Source of the DNA: Mycoplana rhizolycopersici
GTDB taxonomy: Bacteria > Pseudomonadota > Alphaproteobacteria > Rhizobiales > Rhizobiaceae
Length of the DNA: 64,000 nt
Assembly: GCF_013378445.1 (NCBI RefSeq)
Contig: NZ_JABXYK010000002.1
Span: 488,236-552,235 of the forward strand
Direction: 5' to 3'
The position numbers and the translations under genes were made by a program. Positions 62,516 to 64,000 of this stretch are shown piece by piece; position 1 is the stretch's first letter, and every line of letters begins with the position of its first letter. A model generated the notes under the pieces. The model was not told the DNA's origin, made no database searches, and was given only the letters and a program-made list of their open reading frames with translations.

Positions 62516-62584
62516 GCTTTTCCAATCGCTTGACATTATCGCTTTTTACTCGTGTCGCTTGCTATACGTGCGGCTCCAGCGCGC

Positions 62585-63499
62585 TTATCCGAAGCAGTGC
62601 TCCTCGAGCGCTTTCTGCAGGGCACTTGCCGGGGGAAGCTCGAAAACTGCCATCTGTTGTTCCAGCCAGTTGAGATGCACGAGACGGATCTCGACGGGAA
62701 TCCGTTTCAGGCCGAGGCCGATTGCGGCTGCCAGGCGATGCTTGCCGGAGGTATGACGAACGAGGCGTCCATCCGCGCCGATGGCGATCCCGATGTCTCG
62801 TTCGACAAGGTCGTGCCAGAGGGAACGGATGCCGCGGTGTCGCCGGCCTGTGTCGGCCGAATGCTGGAACCGGTTGCGGGGCACGACTCCGGCGCGCTCG
62901 ATGTTCTCGATCAGGTCCACGTAGTAGCGGAAATATGCGTCAATCTTTTCTATCGAGTCGAGGTGTTTTCCGTTGCGGCGGACGGGACGGCGCTGCTCCA
63001 GGGAGCGCACATAGGCCCGGTAGTGTCGCCCTTCCCGGAAACCGTGCCGCGTGCGGCAGATCTCGACGATCTCGCGGTGAGCCGGCGAGCGGGTAAGGGG
63101 TGAAAGCCGTCCGCTCCAGTCGTCCGCATCAAGAAAGTGGTCTCCGATCCAGTGCCAGTGACCGTCCTCGTCGACATGCTTTTCATCCAGCCGGTGGGTA
63201 AGCGTCGCAGGGTCGATCTCGACGAACAGCCGATGGCCGAAGTGCGACTTCGCCTGCCCCGGAGATACGGCGCCACCGTTTCTTTCCTTCGCCAGGATCG
63301 CGGTCGCGCGGTCGAACCTCTGCGGGAAGACGAACCAGGCCGCGATTGAATGGAGAGAAAGGTAGCCGGCGGCGTGGGAGAGCGGCCCGGGGCGCAAGCG
63401 ACGAGGGACGTTGACGTCCAACCTCAGGCCGCCGCCTCGGCTCGAATTGCCGGAAGGGCGTTCGGTTCGGTCGGATATGGCCTGCCCGGACGGAATCAT
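62585..63499 (-). CDS. Protein of unknown function with a ParB-like C-terminal segment
   Basis: A 304-residue protein. The first 60 residues are basic and low in order. The middle has KHVDEDGHWHWIGDHFLDAD and FREGRHYRAYVRSL. The last third contains DIGIAIGADGRLVRHTSGKH followed by RLAAAIGLGLKRIPVEIRLV and HLNWLEQQM. A D-G-R-L-H-G-x-HRL-A pattern followed by IPV and a basic-aromatic motif recalls the ParB/Srx nuclease-like fold of proteins found near polysaccharide genes. Function unknown. It lies opposite in direction to tuf and ends 70 bases from tRNA-Gly. Confidence 0.75.
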   Translation of the reverse strand: MIPSGQAISDRTERPSGNSSRGGGLRLDVNVPRRLRPGPLSHAAGYLSLHSIAAWFVFPQRFDRATAILAKERNGGAVSPGQAKSHFGHRLFVEIDPATLTHRLDEKHVDEDGHWHWIGDHFLDADDWSGRLSPLTRSPAHREIVEICRTRHGFREGRHYRAYVRSLEQRRPVRRNGKHLDSIEKIDAYFRYYVDLIENIERAGVVPRNRFQHSADTGRRHRGIRSLWHDLVERDIGIAIGADGRLVRHTSGKHRLAAAIGLGLKRIPVEIRLVHLNWLEQQMAVFELPPASALQKALEEHCFG

Positions 63500-63873
63500 C
63501 TCGTCTCACGCTTGATCTGACCTGACGGAACTCAACTGTTTCATGCAGTGGCAGGCTGCGCAATCCGGTTTTTTGCCTGGGCTAATCCGACGCGATTACC
63601 TGCAGAAGCCTGCATTCGCCGGACTTTTGAACTCCAAGTTAATTAGTTTATTTAAGTAACGAGCTTAATGCTTTATTATAAAAACATGAATCGAATTCGC
63701 GTATTTTTCCCGTCGCGCTCATCCGGCGCGGTGTCGAAGCGGTTGCGCGACCGTGGTCGGCCTGCCAGTCACCCATGCATTTAGAGCTTGCGCATTCCTT
63801 GCGAAAGCCTTAAACGGCAGCCAAACCGGGAAGGGCCGGTTAAGCCCAAAGTTCGTTCACAGGAAGAATAAAC
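63500..63873. other. Upstream region of tuf
   Basis: No gene is seen. The left half (about 63630-63690) is strikingly AT-rich for this genome (runs such as TTAATTAGTTTATTTAAG and TTTATTATAAAAAC), which suits a strong promoter with upstream activating A/T tracts. The right half is a GC-rich leader of roughly 190 bases ending in AGGAAGAA before the tuf ATG. There is no fusA just upstream, so this is the separately transcribed tuf copy. Confidence 0.5.
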
Positions 63874-64000
63874 ATGGCAAAAGGTAAGTTTGAGCGCAAC
63901 AAGCCTCACGTAAACATTGGCACGATCGGCCACGTTGACCATGGCAAGACGTCGCTGACGGCGGCGATCACGAAGTACTTCGGCGAGTTCAAGGCGTACG
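63874..64000 (+). CDS. tuf: Elongation factor Tu, N-terminal fragment (runs off the window)
   Basis: The first 42 residues, [20 protein letters not shown] followed by [19 protein letters not shown], include the G1 P-loop GHVDHGKT that binds GTP. EF-Tu carries aminoacyl-tRNA to the ribosome. AGGAAG lies seven bases before the ATG. Placement after tRNA-Tyr and tRNA-Gly matches the second tuf copy of many proteobacteria, which usually continues into tRNA-Trp, secE and nusG; that part is outside the window. Confidence 0.96.
   Translation, partial: MAKGKFERNKPHVNIGTIGHVDHGKTSLTAAITKYFGEFKAY

Overview
The window is a high-GC chromosomal segment whose gene content points to an alphaproteobacterium of the Rhizobiaceae (Sinorhizobium, Rhizobium, Shinella or Agrobacterium type). 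The reasons are the block rne, amidase, PBP1a, prfB; the one-step phosphatidylcholine synthase; a pst-phoU-phoB cluster with a classical pho box; the urt-ure cluster carrying rhizobial mosaic intergenic repeats; and RlmB, tRNA-Tyr, tRNA-Gly and tuf at the right edge. I cannot name a species. There is no insertion sequence, prophage or CRISPR array that I can recognise, and codon use looks uniform apart from a few gene-poor gaps.

Layout. 1-7.6 kb: start of rne (minus), a cell-wall amidase, PBP1a, prfB with its programmed +1 frameshift, an exported protein of unknown function and NAD kinase. 8.2-15.3 kb: pho box, pstSCAB, phoU, phoB and a second, tandem phoB-like gene whose receiver has lost two switch residues; no phoR lies beside it. 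15.3-21.8 kb: a poor region, tRNA-Lys, ccdA, an AEC carrier, a UbiH-like hydroxylase, phosphatidylcholine synthase and a quinone oxidoreductase. 21.8-32.2 kb: two complete ABC importers, one of the BMP/nucleoside type and one of the YtfQRT-YjfF (galactofuranose) type, with a FadR-subfamily GntR regulator.

32.3-40.3 kb: small membrane and hypothetical proteins, a 44-residue membrane peptide, a LuxR-type response regulator, a very large protein that fuses an NCS1-type permease to a Cys-rich cluster, a histidine kinase and a receiver, a LysR regulator and a divergent MFS carrier. 40.5-53.9 kb: urea ABC importer urtABCDE followed by ureD, ureA, ureB, ureC, ureE, ureF and ureG, with four extra genes inside the urease part (DUF1272, GFA family, DUF1311, and a GT29/sialyltransferase-like protein). 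Three repeat elements sit in gaps of this cluster. Urea would be imported by Urt and split to ammonia and CO2 by the nickel urease matured by UreDEFG.

53.9-64 kb: a periplasmic sulfatase, a decayed region with a possible RTX-type remnant, a minus-strand stress-type island (cspA, S21 and small proteins), tRNA-Thr, a LysR/azoreductase divergent pair, rlmB, a tRNA-Tyr/tRNA-Gly pair behind a near-consensus promoter, a protein with a ParB-like tail, and the start of tuf. The most interesting items are the permease-kinase fusion with its short operon, the tandem degenerate PhoB, and the repeat-studded urease cluster with its sialyltransferase-like gene.
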